From positions 558,001 through 622,000 of the forward strand of contig NW_024881595.1 of NCBI RefSeq assembly GCF_019059575.1: DNA of 64,000 nucleotides. Direction: 5' to 3'. The notes below the pieces were generated by a model. The model was not told where the DNA came from, did not search any database, and saw only the letters and a program-made list of their open reading frames with translations. A program made the position numbers and the translations under genes. Of this stretch, positions 28,301 through 42,158 are shown in pieces (the first letter of the stretch is position 1; each line of letters starts with the position of its first letter). The DNA is from Amphibalanus amphitrite. Lineage: Eukaryota; Arthropoda; Thecostraca; Balanomorpha; Balanidae.

Positions 28301-31300
28301 CAGGCGTCAGCGAGGCGGCTGAAGCGACGCCACTTCACGTCCCAGCGGATGGATATCATCACTACGTCTCTTTATACGATGTAATCCGACCCACACTGTG
28401 CACAGCAGTAATGGATTCCGCTCAGTCGCTCAGAAGTTACGAATAAAAATGCCCAGCCTGAGTGACCGCTTCATTCACACTCATTAGCAGTAATGTGACG
28501 TTTCCACGCCACGTACTCGCCGAAATTAGAGGCATCCTTAAGTAATACGACACTTAATGAATGCATTAAATGCCACGTAGCGTGATTGAGTTAACCATAT
28601 GACGGCTGCCCTGAGGGCAGAGAACCGGATTGGTTCTAGGTGGTCCTGCTCCACACAGAGATAATTTGACGCGAAAATGTGCCGCGTTTTGAAGTGATTT
28701 ATGAGACGTTTGTCAGAAGGAGATGACCATCTCAAACCGGCAAACTTTCAAATCTAAAATTTGAAATAAGAGGAAAGCCTTCAGCTTTCGTCCCGCCCAA
28801 CCGTTCTGAATTAGCGATATGATTTTGACGAAGCTAAGGGGCAGTAGTGTAAAGCAATTAAATAAACCATTTTTGTCATCAATTGGTTTTAATTGCATGC
28901 ATAAAGTAAACGTATATTTTGGCTTGTAAAAGTGGTGTGCCTTGCACAAATTTCAGCACTTAACGACTCTGACGTGTTTTTATTCGGCCAACAAGCCATT
29001 AAATAACGACGCGTCCGTTAGAGATCAATGAGCATTGTGTCGCTACGTTTCTCATTTCTACATACCGAGTCCACAATTACGAAGCATCTCTTCTACAAAT
29101 GCTGCGCGCAGTCCTGATTTGCAACACATGTGTGCTGCCAAGATCTAGAATAGTCTCATGAGACTAAAATAAGTGCCTCGCCCCTATTTCTGTCGCCGTA
29201 ACTATCCCTAAGTGTCCCAGTATGTCTAGTTGGTCAGCCATGGCCGAAAAATAGTCAAATTTCAACGTGCATCACCAGCCAGGTGGCCAATAAATAACTC
29301 GAGCTTATGAGCAGTAGCCTGTGACTGCCAACATAAAGACTCGAAACAAAACAACCAGACAGCACAAATTAAGAGCCCCTAATTCTAGCGAAGACATGAA
29401 ACACATTCTCTCTTCAGTAACCCAGAGAACAAAGCGATGAACGGAACCAGCACGGGCCTGCTGCTGTCATTCTGGTCGACCAGACACATCGTTGTTTGTT
29501 TTCACGCATGAACGACGACGGTTTAGTCTGGGCTGATCGTCGACTGAGCGTCGGCAGAGGATAGAGTGTGCGCTTATTGTGCCAGGCTCACTGAATTGTC
29601 GGTTAAAACCACAGGAGCGCAGCCGTTTCTCTCTCAAGTTATCAAGTGAGGCGGATGAATCACCGTTCAGTGGGTTCAATGTTTCCACGCCGGGCGGAAT
29701 TGGTACTGTGCCTCACTGGTACTGCTTGCCAGAACACAAATAGAGGAGCCTTTCCGGAGCTTAGCCAGCATTGTAATCGGTTTGAGGAGATGAGCATAAC
29801 GTTGACTTTCAAAATAGTTTACTTTGTTTGGGTGCATTATGAATTAAAGGGACCCTCCCACCTTAACATTAGTTTTGAGTTGAGATAGCCAAGTTTGCGG
29901 CCAGGCTCAGAAACCACCATTTATCCTGGTCGCAACCCCCGCAGCTTTATGGTGTTCAAGAAATTTCTTCCCTTTACTTGCAGGGTGGGACCAGCGTGGT
30001 CCCTATCTCTTAACCATTACGGGAATCTGATGACGTCATCAGGCTTTCGAACGTCCGTTAAATGTTTGACTAAAACGTTTTGTAGGACGCGGTGGTACAT
30101 GCTGCTTTGCGCGCAACAAATGCCGCACTTTCAAATAAAGTCGCTAGGAACAGCGGAGATCCCAAAAAGTAAACAAAAGTAAAAGTCTAATATCTTGAAA
30201 ACCGGTGAATATTTTTCTATGAAATTTGGTAGATATTCGTTTTTGCTCTTTCTGAACCGAGCGACATCACTTTCATGCCAATTCATTAACTTTTTTGAAG
30301 GTGGGAGGGTCCCTTTAACTACTTTATCTCTCGTTTACAGAATACACCGGCAGTTAAGATATATGTAAATTGCAAGTCCATTTCGATTTAACCTCTCTCT
30401 GACTCCACCCTCTGCCTTGCTTCTGTTTTTGACAAGCTGTGCAAGCTTGGCGGTGCTCAACTGAGTTGTGTGGGCTGTCCGGAGCTGTCCGGAGCTGTCC
30501 GAACCCCCACGGCCCGCTGCCACAGCGGCCAGCGCGTGCCTCCGCTGCGTGCTGGCATATCCTCGAGAAGTCACAACAACAATGGGGGCCTTCGGCGCCG
30601 GCCGAGGCACCCAAGCCGCCACAGCCGACCGCTCTTTGACAGTTTCGACGCCGGCAAGAAAAGGTGACGGCGCAGCGCGCATTGTGGCGCAGATGCGGCC
30701 GAGTGAGACAATGGTGGCGCGTGGTGCGTCAGATGCACCAATTGCCGTGGTGTGCTCGCTGGTGACGGCAGGCCGACAGACGCACCTGGACGGAGGCACG
30801 GCGTGGCGGCTGCGGCCGAGCTGCGGTCTCCACACGTGCAGCAAGCGGCACACGTGGCGGGCACTCCGCACGCAGGGCACGAGGGGCACGCGCGGGGTGC
30901 AGCTCAGATGAGGTGGTGCCTCTCGTCAATTGTGTTGGCCGGCCTACCGCGGCTAACTTCCATCAGTTCAACATGTCATAGTTAGATTTCCTGGGAAATC
31001 TCCCAGACAGCTTTGAGCTCGCAATCCTACGCATAAAAATGCCGTTTCAGGTGTCATTAATTAACATTGTTCCATGCTCGTCCATACCTGAACAGATATC
31101 TATAATTATTACTTTCCTGGGCTTACATTTGATTCCGTTCCTTACAGGTTCGCTGTTAGTGACCCCTGTCTTCTGACTCATTTCACATTCATTCTGTGAA
31201 GTTCAGTCGGGCTCCGGAGTTCGTCCATGAGTTTAAGTGGGACACGTCCAGCTATGCCCGAGGGTTCAGCTACCTGGCTAGTGGGGCGCAGAGGCTAACT

Positions 31301-34300
31301 GCCCTCGCATCAGTGGGCGATCAGAAGATAATGTCACATCTAAAAGCACGCTGGCCGTTTCAATGGCCCTTGAATCACGAATGGCTTTTTCAAAGAAGTA
31401 AAAACGTCACTAAATCGAGCATCGTATATTGGCACTGTTGCAAGAATCGCTGCCTATTTCAATAACAAGTAGCCACTTGAGCGAATAAAGGGCTTGGCAA
31501 TGGGTGGCGTTGAGTGAATGTTGCATTGTCTTTCACCCGCACAGCCCTTTCACTTCAAAGGGCATACTATGCAGGGCATATTTTCTGCAATTGCTCTGAG
31601 TTATAGACACTAGACAGTTACCAATCTGAATACCCCACCGATTGACCGACGGCGTATAGGGCACCCTGCGTTTAACCTACTACCCTGCGGTAAGTCTGTG
31701 GTTCACCGTCGCCTGGACCCGCCTCAGCCGAGGTGACGGACGCGTGCCGTGACGGGGGCCGTTTGGAGACCTGACGGCAACCTGCCCCGCCTGCCAGGAC
31801 CCTGTTAGACTCCTTTACCGTCGAGCAAATGGTGACAATGGTTCACAGCACCCCGGCACCGGCCTTGGTAGGTGCTGGCGCCGGCTAATCACCCGCGCTG
31901 AGGGTCGTTCGAACCCGGTACCGCACGGAAACGAGCGCGCTGACACCCAGCCGCCATTCGGCACGGCGTTTGGCCGCTCGTGATGAAGTTTCATATTTCA
32001 TGCCCCGCGGCGGCCGCCATTGTAGTCGGGTCGAACTCGGGTCAGGCCGGCCGGCGCGCCGAGCAGGAAAAACGCACCACCTCAGCCTATCACATCCGGC
32101 CGGCTGGTGTGAGGGGTTCGACAGTACTCGCTGGGGGTCCGGCAGTAATCCACGACTCGCGTGTCGACTGCGCGCGCCGCGACCGGCCGCGACCACCGCG
32201 ACGTCGACGGCCGGCGATAATCGGTAATAGTTGGCCGTCGCCGACCGCCGACGGTGACAAAAAATGGCGTAAAATTCCTGCCGCTTTCACGCGGCCGCTC
32301 CGTGACGCCGCTTTGACAGCTCGGTCAGGAGTTCAAAAGGCGGAGTGGAAGCGAGAGTGACGCGCTATGACAGGCCGGGACCGGCCGCTGAGGCTATTCA
32401 GGTGCGCCGCCGCCATATTAGCGAGTGGTCCGGCCAGAGCACATTCGCCGGCTCGACCTTTATCTGCGGGAGCGGCCGCGGCGGCCGTGCACGGGGACAG
32501 GTGAGGAGGCAGCTGAGACGGATGCCCCGAGATCCCACCGGGTGGCATTCACCGAACGCTGAATGGGAGAGAAAGGAAACTGACAACTTCGCAGGTATGG
32601 AATGTCGATATGAAAATGGCGTCAAATGTTGAAAGGACGCCGACGAAGTTATTATGTTTGATGTTTTCAGCAGTCATCGAAGCTTTCCACCACAACATTC
32701 TATCGCTCCAAACTCAAACAGCCGCCCATATTCACGTTTCTCTCCACATCATCCCGGTCCCCCTCAGCCCACCTGCTCCTCTCTGACCCCCCAACATCCC
32801 CATCATCTCCCCAGCTCCCCCACTCACCTTCCAGTCTTGGTGACAATCATCTCCGTGCCGAGCTCGTGGAACTTCTCCCAGAGCTCCTTGGTCTCGAGCG
32901 TGCACTGGACGTCCTGCAGCTCGGCGCACGTGCAGATGCCCTCCGGTTTGGCCTTCTTGCGCTCCTCCTTGTCTTCTCGGACGGCGCTCTCCACTGTGGA
33001 GGAGACCTCGGGAGTGCCGCGGTCGCTGCCCTCCAGGACCGTCTCGGCGGCCAGCTCCTCATCCTTTTCTGAAACTGAAAACGATGGAGGAACGTCATCA
33101 GGATGAAGTGTTTCTTGTATTCTTGAAGGCGAGAGTCACAAAAACAACACGTCAACTTTAAGGTGGATAAATAATTAGGCACGGATAATCGAGGAAGGAT
33201 TCAGGATAGCAATGAAAGAGAAAGCAATGTCTGGTGAAGAAAAAAAAACGAAGAAGAAAGGTAGAGAGAAGGGGTGTCTTGTAAAAGTTTAAATAATCCA
33301 AAGGCATTAGTCACTCATTCGTAGTCAGTTCACGTCAGTTCCAGATTGCTTTCAAATCTCATGAGCCCCGGTGAGTCAATCACGCGTGATTAATCACGCG
33401 TCTATTTCTAGTGATCCAGTATGGTTAGTTTGTTGTGACCGTTGAAGTGAGGAGCGTATCTATTTTCATCACAATACGAAGAACCGATGGAGGCCAGGGG
33501 CACCAACCACCGACCGTAGGGCCGGGCGTTAGCCACCGGAATTCCGCCGTGTAACTGCGAAACCCTTTGATTTCGGCAGCGGTGAGCAGATGCTCCCACT
33601 CGTCCTCTGTCGGACGGAGCGGCGGCTGACAGCTCGGGAGAGCTTCTGAAGGCGTGTGACACCCCTCTGACGGGCTATGATGCCCTCTGATGGCCCCGAG
33701 CAGCCGGTGCAGATGCGGCTGAGGAAGCTGTCGAGATGCCGTCGGCGAGGAAGGCGCAGAGATGAGAACGTTAGACGAGGATGACTGACAAGTGACAATC
33801 TAGTCGTTGAGCTCCGCGGAAAGGAGAGCGTCTCTAAATCGGAATATTGTTCTGGAAGACAAGGTGGTGAGGTCAAGGACAACGTCTGGACAGGACACGT
33901 TGCATCTGAGGAAATTCATTTTGCTCACTGATCTGCCAGCTGCTAAAAACATAGGCTGTTTAGCAATGCAAGGCATGTGAAAATGCTTATGGAGTGTCCA
34001 TTTGTTGAACCATAATTCAGCATCAATCGATTGTCGCCTATTCATCGCGGCACTCAGCAATCACATTAATTTGGATGTCGCTCCTTGTCAGCGAGAGATG
34101 GGGAAGCCCTCAACTCTGCTTACTGTGAGGGCGAGGCGTGAATGCCAACGCAGGCGTCATACTCGTCAGCTCAGCCTGCTCACCTGCATGCTCTGGGTCA
34201 AAACGAACACGGACCGACGCGACCGAGCCACGCAGAACCGCCTAAGAAAAACACCGTCGGGGCAGCGGAGGACGGTGGCCGAGCCTTGCGCCGGAAACGC

Positions 34301-37300
34301 GCCTTTTTGCGCCACAAGTGCCACGACTGTCCAAGCGTCAGCTACCCACCTGTGGGAGGCGCTAGCCCGGCTAATGTAATCGTTTTCCATTGGCTGGAAA
34401 CAGCTTCTTATGTATAGAGCCAGCGCACCGGAAGGGAGAGCGACTCGCATGCGAGCGACGCGTAGCGTGAGGCTCAAGAGCTTTATTAAAGGCGATAACT
34501 TCATGCATATAGCGCCTCTGCGGTTAGCAACGGACGGCTGACGATGGTGGAACAACGGGGAAAAGCCACCCAGCGCCATCTGAATCGGTTATCGAGCACT
34601 GACCGGCTGCTAGCTAACTAGGAACAAACCACAAAATTGACAGCGCAGGTGCCACTAAGGGTGTTTAACGAACTCCACAAAGTGGTGAGGTCACGCCTTT
34701 TGGGAGCGCTTTAGGCCGCAGTTCTCACATTAATTTCGATGGACAAAAACCCTGTCTGGTGGTCGGTGCGACTGCAGCGGCGGCGGCGGTGCCCATCGGC
34801 CAGTTGGGGCGACCGGCACTGTCCGAGAGGCCACCCCAGGCGGACCATTCACTTAACGAGCCGCGGCCAGGACCGGCCGGACGCCTGAAAACGGCCTCCC
34901 GGGATAAAGTCGTTCCCAGTGCGCATGCGTGCAGGCCGGCTCCTTTCCGTGTCTGAGCATCATGCATCAGAGTCTCTGCCGAGGATAAGCATCCCAGTGT
35001 TATAACCAACACCTCCACATCTGCAAATGGGATGTGACCACGTTATTCGCGCATAAAAGCTGCGAAACGCCTTTGATGTTCGCGGACCGAGCCGACTCGG
35101 AATCATCGTAAAGGCAAATTATTGCGTTCAATGGAGCATTAGCCGGCCTACGAATTAGGAAGTGTAACAGACACAAGGCCGGCTCCTTTGAAGCGGCCCA
35201 TTCCGTGCCGAATGGCGATATGATACTTAGCAAATTGCACCCAATTTGTTAAATAAAGATTATAATTCGCGTCAGGAGCAGGGAGGTCCGTCTCGTTTTC
35301 ATTTAGCCAATCCCCGCCGCATGGATGGCCGGCTCGTTCCGAAACCCAGCCGCCAATTTGCCGAGAATTTGTAAAATTTGGGTGGTAACCAATTATACAT
35401 TAATGGGCAATAAAGTAGTGGGCTAATTGAAAGTGAGCGCCCGGCGCAGTGAGCCGGCGGCCGGCCGCGGCGCCCAACGAGCCGCCCGCCCACGGATATG
35501 GAAAATGACCGAGTGTCGATAATTTCATACCGAGAGAGGTGCACGGCTCGGCGCGCCGGTGTCACGCCCTAAAACGGCTTGTTCTGTCTGACAATTGGCA
35601 GTAAAACACCGATATTCTTCTTTACGACAGTCGCGCCGCCGGTCCGGTACCATAAATCGCGATAAACGAGTCTAATGGTGCACAGTAATATTGTGATATT
35701 TTCAGCTGACTGATATTTTCGCAATCAGTACTGATCAGTAAATGAATACGTGGCGGGGTCCGCCTTTGTAAGACTGTTTCGGAGGTTGCAGGAGATTTGC
35801 AGTGAAAAACATTGCTGAGGATGCGCGGCGATGTCCTCAGGGGATACGCATTATGTCTGATCAGGGGCTGGTTTCCGTCGTCCATTTTCGTCCCTGGTTC
35901 CCGCTCGCTAGATATATGGTCAAGAAACAACCGGGACATCAACCGGGTAGTAATCAGACTCTCGCTCGTTTCAATCTCCGGTACTTGGAGCCGTGATCTG
36001 GTGAAAGGACACTAAAACCCATTACAAATGAACGTTGCAACATTCGGCTTAGCTGCTTACATGTGTTGCACATACAAAACAATTAAAACGGATTGGTATT
36101 AAACGTCATGTTGCAGTGTTTCAAGTGACCGCTCGCACCTGTCCAAGTCCCAGTACGTTCATAAATATAGACATTTTGACTACCCAACGTACAAGAAAGG
36201 ACAACTACATCTCGTGGCTTAAAATAACATAAAGTTCGCCACTGGAGGTGATAATATATTGTTTACAGCGCACCTGAGAATGCAATTGCACCTCGTCTAG
36301 GCATATCTATAATATACAGCTCATACATCGCACTCAGCACTTAATTCCATTTTATGCATGTCGCGTAAATATCCGTCCGATTTTCATGCCCACGCTGGTC
36401 TGTCTAGCGGCTTCATCAGCTGGTCTCCCACTGTGCGCCCTGCTGGAGGATCGAGCCCCTCCCATCCGCTCCACCCTTCAGTCCGACCCCCTCCTCGGCC
36501 ACCACCCTCACCCATCGGAAGCGACACCCCACCAACTGAGGTGACGCGCGCGCAGCGTCACATATCGTTATGGCGACCGGGCGCGCCGCATTCGTCACTG
36601 CTGATCCACGCGCCGCGGGTGTGGACAAAACAGCGGCGCTCGGCGGCGGCCGGCGCTGAGCTCGCCGAGCTGATGCTGAGCTGACGGTGAGCTGATGCTG
36701 AGCTACGGCCTCTGACTGTCGACTGGTGGCCAGCGCGCGCCGCCCGAGATCCATAAAGCAGGGCGGAGTCGACCGACCGGACGGACGCGGAGGTCCCGGC
36801 GCGCGCGAAGGGTGTCCGAGAGACGCCCGAGTGTTCAGCGGGGTGCCCCGAGTGCCCAGTGGGGTGCCACAAAGTCCCTGTGATTTGCTGTGGTTGATGG
36901 GAGAGACCACAGGTAATGGATCATCTTCAGCTTTCAAAAACATTTCTGACGAGGAAATCTTTTCCAAAATACCAGAATACTAAGTGAACAGCTGTTCGGA
37001 CACCAGTTAAACGGACCAACTGGGAGTTTTACGAGTTCGAGAAACAGCTGTATCGGGGACAACGTGCAGCGACTACTATAAGCTCGAAAAACTGCCGTGA
37101 CTACTTCCTTTCAGCTGTAAATTTGGTATGTGTGCGCACAGACCAAATCAGTAGCGGCTGAACACTTTCAGTTAAGCGGGGGGGGGGGGTACTGCCGACT
37201 TTTGGTCCCATTCTTTCCATGCAGCGCATAGGGCTAATGTTAAACTGGCAAAATTAAGGGGGCACGGTGCCCCGGTGCCCTCTCCCCCCCCCCCCCGTTC

Positions 37301-40300
37301 CGCCGCCTATGGACCAAATGCGAGCTTGGTCAGAGAGTCTTTCCGGATCACCTGTACCGGAAAAACACGCTGCGCCCAACAGCACCCTTTTCGACTGTTA
37401 AAATCCCAGTCAACAGCGTTATGGGCCTGCGAAAGCTAAAAACAAACGCTGTTTTGACAGCAGCTGTAGGCTCGGACAGCTACTCGGACGGTCAGTTCCC
37501 GCTCCGACCGACATAGGCTCAGACAGCTGCTCTTTCGACAGCTTTTCGGACAGCTGCTGTCCTGACAGCTATAGGCTCGAAGGTCTGCTATCCCGACAGT
37601 TTAGGCTTTGACAGCTGCTGTTCCGACCGTCATAACCTCTGACAGTTGCTGTTCCAACTGCCATAACCTCTGACAGTCGCCGCGCTGCCAGCCGGCTCGG
37701 GTGACAGTCTCACAGCTGGGTGGTCGGGTGGGTGGGACGCCGACGGGCGTCAGTTGCGAGATATGGGCACGGCAGGGGGCGGCCGGCCAGCTCCGGTGGA
37801 CACAGCGGACCTTCAGTGGGTGCACTGTGCACGTGCAGTCTGGAATGTCACGGGTGGGGCCGACTCGCTTTCACTGACTCATGCTCCTCGGCAACGCGCG
37901 AGGTTCTGAATGGACAAACCACAGCAGTGGAGGGTCTGCAACTTAGATAAGACGGATTATGAGGTTTAGGTAGTGCGAATGAAAATGGTTACGGAGCGAG
38001 CGAAGCGAGCGTAGTCTTTCCTTAGATTAACGGAAATTTCTGGGTATTGAGCGGCCGGCCGGCCGGCCGTGCGGACGCTTTTGCGAGGCTTATATCTCAG
38101 CAACCACTTGACCGATTTACACGCGGTAATTTTTGTAGGGTAGCTTCATTCCTTCTACCAAGTATTGGACTATTCCCGATGCATGTGGGTGACCCCTTAT
38201 GCACGTGCCACGTGCAAAACGAAGAGGTGTCAGTTTTGCAGTTGTTGCAATATCTCGGTAACTACTTGGCCGATTGCGCTGAAAGTTGGCATGTAGGTAG
38301 GCACCCACTAGGCACTGCATATCCATGTGCCAGAGTTGGGGTGCTGCTGCACGTGCGCACGTGCAGGGGTCGTTTCCAGATCTCGAGAACGGCGGGGCCG
38401 ATGGCGCTCAAATTTGGTACACGGATAGGGACCAGTTAGTAGGGTGCCGTGCACAAGTCAGTTGGGACCCATTTAGCACGTGCGCACGTGCAGGGTGCCG
38501 CTCCCAGATCTCGAGAACGGCTGGACCGATTGTGCTCAAATTTGGCACATCGCTAGAAACCGGTCAGTAGGGTGCCGTGCACAAGTCAGTTGGAGGTACC
38601 CCCTCGAAATTTCGCACGTGCAAGACTCACCCCCTCGCTCGCTCCGTTAGTCGCCCCAAAAGGCGCTATACTGGTAGTAAAAAGCTTACCGAACAAAATA
38701 TGAAGCAATATGTCAACGGAAGCCCATGATACGATCAGCAAGTAGAATCAATTGAATGCGTTCAACAGAGATGCTGCGACCGGTTTATAGTCTCTAGACT
38801 CAAATGACTGCATCGTTGCAGAAGCGGCGAAAGACAGCACTGAGTCCTTGCCGTTCATTGCTCTGAGGGGCTGTCGGGCTATATGAAGTTGCAGCAGCAG
38901 CTATGTAATGTAACAAAATATGATAGGACGGGAAGGTAATTGAGAAGAAAAAAGACAAATCAGGGTTCATGTATGAAGCAGAGAGCAAGGAATCAAATTT
39001 AACGACGTATTTATCAGGACTGCAGAGTCGGAGCCGGAGCCGGAGTCGGATCCAGTCGGAGTCAACAGTTCTTCTCGGAGTCGGAGTTGGAGTCGAAGTC
39101 GCAAAAAATACCGATTCCTACTCCGGAGTCGGAGTTAATAATGCACGACTCAAAGGCATGCCCTATGCCTGTTTCTTTGAAAATGTTACGCTCGTTGACC
39201 TTTCCAAAATAGTTTTGTCGAAGCTTAGGCCATACTGCTGTTTCAGACGAGCGTTTCCAGCGAAAAAAAACTGAAGCTGCCCTCTCTTCATTTTAGTTTT
39301 GCGGACTATTTATAAATAGCCCGCAAAACTAGGCTTGTAAGGCTTTGGAACGTGCAAAGGATCGTTTCCGGCAATGTAAAGATATTCGACATGATCCTGG
39401 CTACCATGACATGGACTTGAGGGAAATGTCCGGAGTCGGAGCTGGAATCAGAGTAGGAGTCGGAGTCACCAAAAAGTTAATCGGGTCTGCAGCACTGGTT
39501 ACGGAGCGAGCGAAGCGAGCGTAGTCTTTCCTTAGATTAACGGAAATTTCTGAGTATGAGCGGGCCGGGCGCTTTTGTGAGGCTTATATCTCAGCAACGA
39601 CTTGACCGATTTACACGCGGTAATTTTTGTACGGTATCTTCATTCCTTCTACCAAGTATTGGACTATTCCCGATGCATGTGGGTGACCCCTTATGCACGT
39701 GCCACGTGCAAAACGAAGAGGTGTCCGTTTTGTAATTGTTGCAATATATCGGTAACTACTTGGCCGATTGTGCTGAAAGTTGGCATGGAGGTAGGCACCC
39801 ACTAGGCACTGCATATCCATGTACCAGAGTTGGGGTGCTGCTGCACGTGCGCACGTGCAGGGGTCGTTTCCAGATCTCGAGAACGGCTGGACCGATGGCG
39901 CTCAAATTTGGTACACGGTTAGGGACCAGTTAGTAGGATGCCGTGCACAAGTCAGTTGGGACCCATTTTGCACGTGCGCACGTGCAGGGTGCCGCTTCCA
40001 GATCTCGAGAACGGCTGGGCCGATTGTGCTCAAATTTGGCATATTGCTAGAGACCGGTTAGTAGGGTGCCGTGCTCAATTCAGTTGGAGGTACCCCCTCG
40101 AAATTTCGCACGTGCAAGGCCCATCCTCTCGCTCGCTCCGTTAGTCGCCCCAAAAGGCGTTATACTGGTATTGATATTCCACTAAGTTTTGGCTTTAATT
40201 GTTTGGAAACTATAAGCCATAATTCACAATAAAAAATATTTGAACTATATTGAACTTAGGTGACCTGACCACTAACCTGACTCAAAATAAGCTCAAATAT

Positions 40301-42124
40301 CTTTTAAAGGTAGTGTGCCACCTTTGAAAGATTTTCCATTTTATTTTTCCTAGGATAAGAAGCTTCTGTTTTTACCTAATATCGCAAAAAAATCAAAAAT
40401 GGGCCTGGAATAGTGCCTTTTTCGCTTAAAAGTTTATCGGTTTTTCGATATGTATAACAATTGTAGTGGGCTGACCTGTAAACAGGCGTCGGCAAGTGAC
40501 GGCAACAATTCGAATGCGGCGCACATGTGACAATAAGCAAAGGTCATTATAGAGTTACGACGTACGGGAATGAGTTATCAGCTGTCTAATCGTAGACAAC
40601 ACAATGTCGAGCCTTAAACTGTAAGCCTGTATTGGTATTGTTTCTTTTATTTGGCTGTCGAAAATTATTTATGGTTTGAAATATGATTTTATGTAAAATA
40701 ATTGATATGAAAAAGCCGTCTCTTAAGTTATGACCCCATTTCACCATACGCAAGTGGCAGAAATGACAATGATCAGCTGACGCATTTTTCTTGGCCGAAG
40801 TCAGAGCGCGCGGCCCGACGCACCACCACCGCACCACAAAGTATGAGCAGAAGCCGCGCCCAAAGCCAGGGCCCCGGTAACGTGAGGTAGCCGAGTCGGG
40901 GCAGCGTGCGCTGACCCAAGCCGGGGCCGCAGCTTTGGGCGCGGTCTACCGCATCCCCGCGGGCAGCCCCGGGCCATCACATGACACCGGGAGGACGCGC
41001 GGCCCCGGCTTGGGTCAGCGCACGCTGCCCCGACTCGGCTACCTCACGTTACCGGGGCCCTGGCTTTGGGCGCGGTCTACCGCACCACCTAACAGGCGTG
41101 TTCGAAACCGCAGGAGATGATGATGAACGGGTTTATCGAAACTTGATTGGATGAACATATCGGTAATAGCGATTTCAGTGTGTGCATTTATTGTTCATAG
41201 TGGTGTGAAATGTGGTTGGGGTACGACCGACAACCCGTCGGGGCGAATTTCGCACTGGGGTACTCAAAATTTGAAGAATTTAAGACGTTTCCATGAATTT
41301 TGAAGGTATGGATAAGTTCTAAAAATCCGGTTCTCCTTATCTGGGCCATTATCTCCATACGGTCCAGGAAAGCTGGCACACTACCTTTAATGATCTTTGA
41401 CCACCTTTTAAGTTTCATTTTCTTGTCGGTGTCCTCTAAGAGCATCAGTTTATTGATCAATTCTATATCACAGATTTATGTTCACTTGCTTTTCACATTT
41501 TGAAACCTAATCATTTGAATTTGTATTCGCATTTATCATTTACTTTCAACTGAAAGCAAGCTGTGTTCAACCAGATGATGGGGTCCTTACCCACTGAAGT
41601 CTTTTTTCAGCAGTTTTGCTATATATACGGAAACGAAACAAAACAACACGAAATTTTAGATTCATTAAATTGCCATACCACCTATTGGCAGCTACTTAAT
41701 TCCAAATATGCACGCAGCATATTGCAGTATTGCACCAAAATGAACAATAAACGCTTGGACAGGCTTGTTTCGGACCCGTCTTACGCGACTATCAGCTCAG
41801 CTGGAGCGCGCCTTGGTTTGCGCAGGGCAGGTCAGATTGGACTTGAAGTGATCTGTCACTAAATTATTGATAATAATAATAAAAATAATAATAATAGCCT
41901 CTGTCACAAATTCGAATCATATGCGACCGCTAGCCTCAATTCCACTTTATTGGAAACGCCTCCCCAATATCAGGCGCTAAAGCCATCGCTGCAGAGGGGA
42001 AGGCGCCCCAAATCATGTTAGCAAGAATAGTCCGATCACCGCCACCAATGAACCAGCGGCCACCATTATGGGAAGCGGGGAGCTAATCGCTCCAGGATGG
42101 GGAGCAGCGGGGAGCCGAACACAC

Positions 42125-42158
<34 letters not shown>

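Noticed and set aside
30335-30911. long overlapping open frames on both strands (up to 184 codons)
   Set aside because: GC-rich DNA with few stops on either strand; Ala/Arg/Pro/Ser-rich peptides without conserved blocks.
38325-38570. recurring peptide text in the R repeats (for example [14 protein letters not shown])
   Set aside because: It recurs in different frames of every R copy and is simply the translation of the 40-base module. Frames are short and broken, so it is not reported as a protein.
39020-39140. Ser-Arg dipeptide-rich frame, considered as an SR-protein domain
   Set aside because: Direct product of GGAGTC hexamer repeats.
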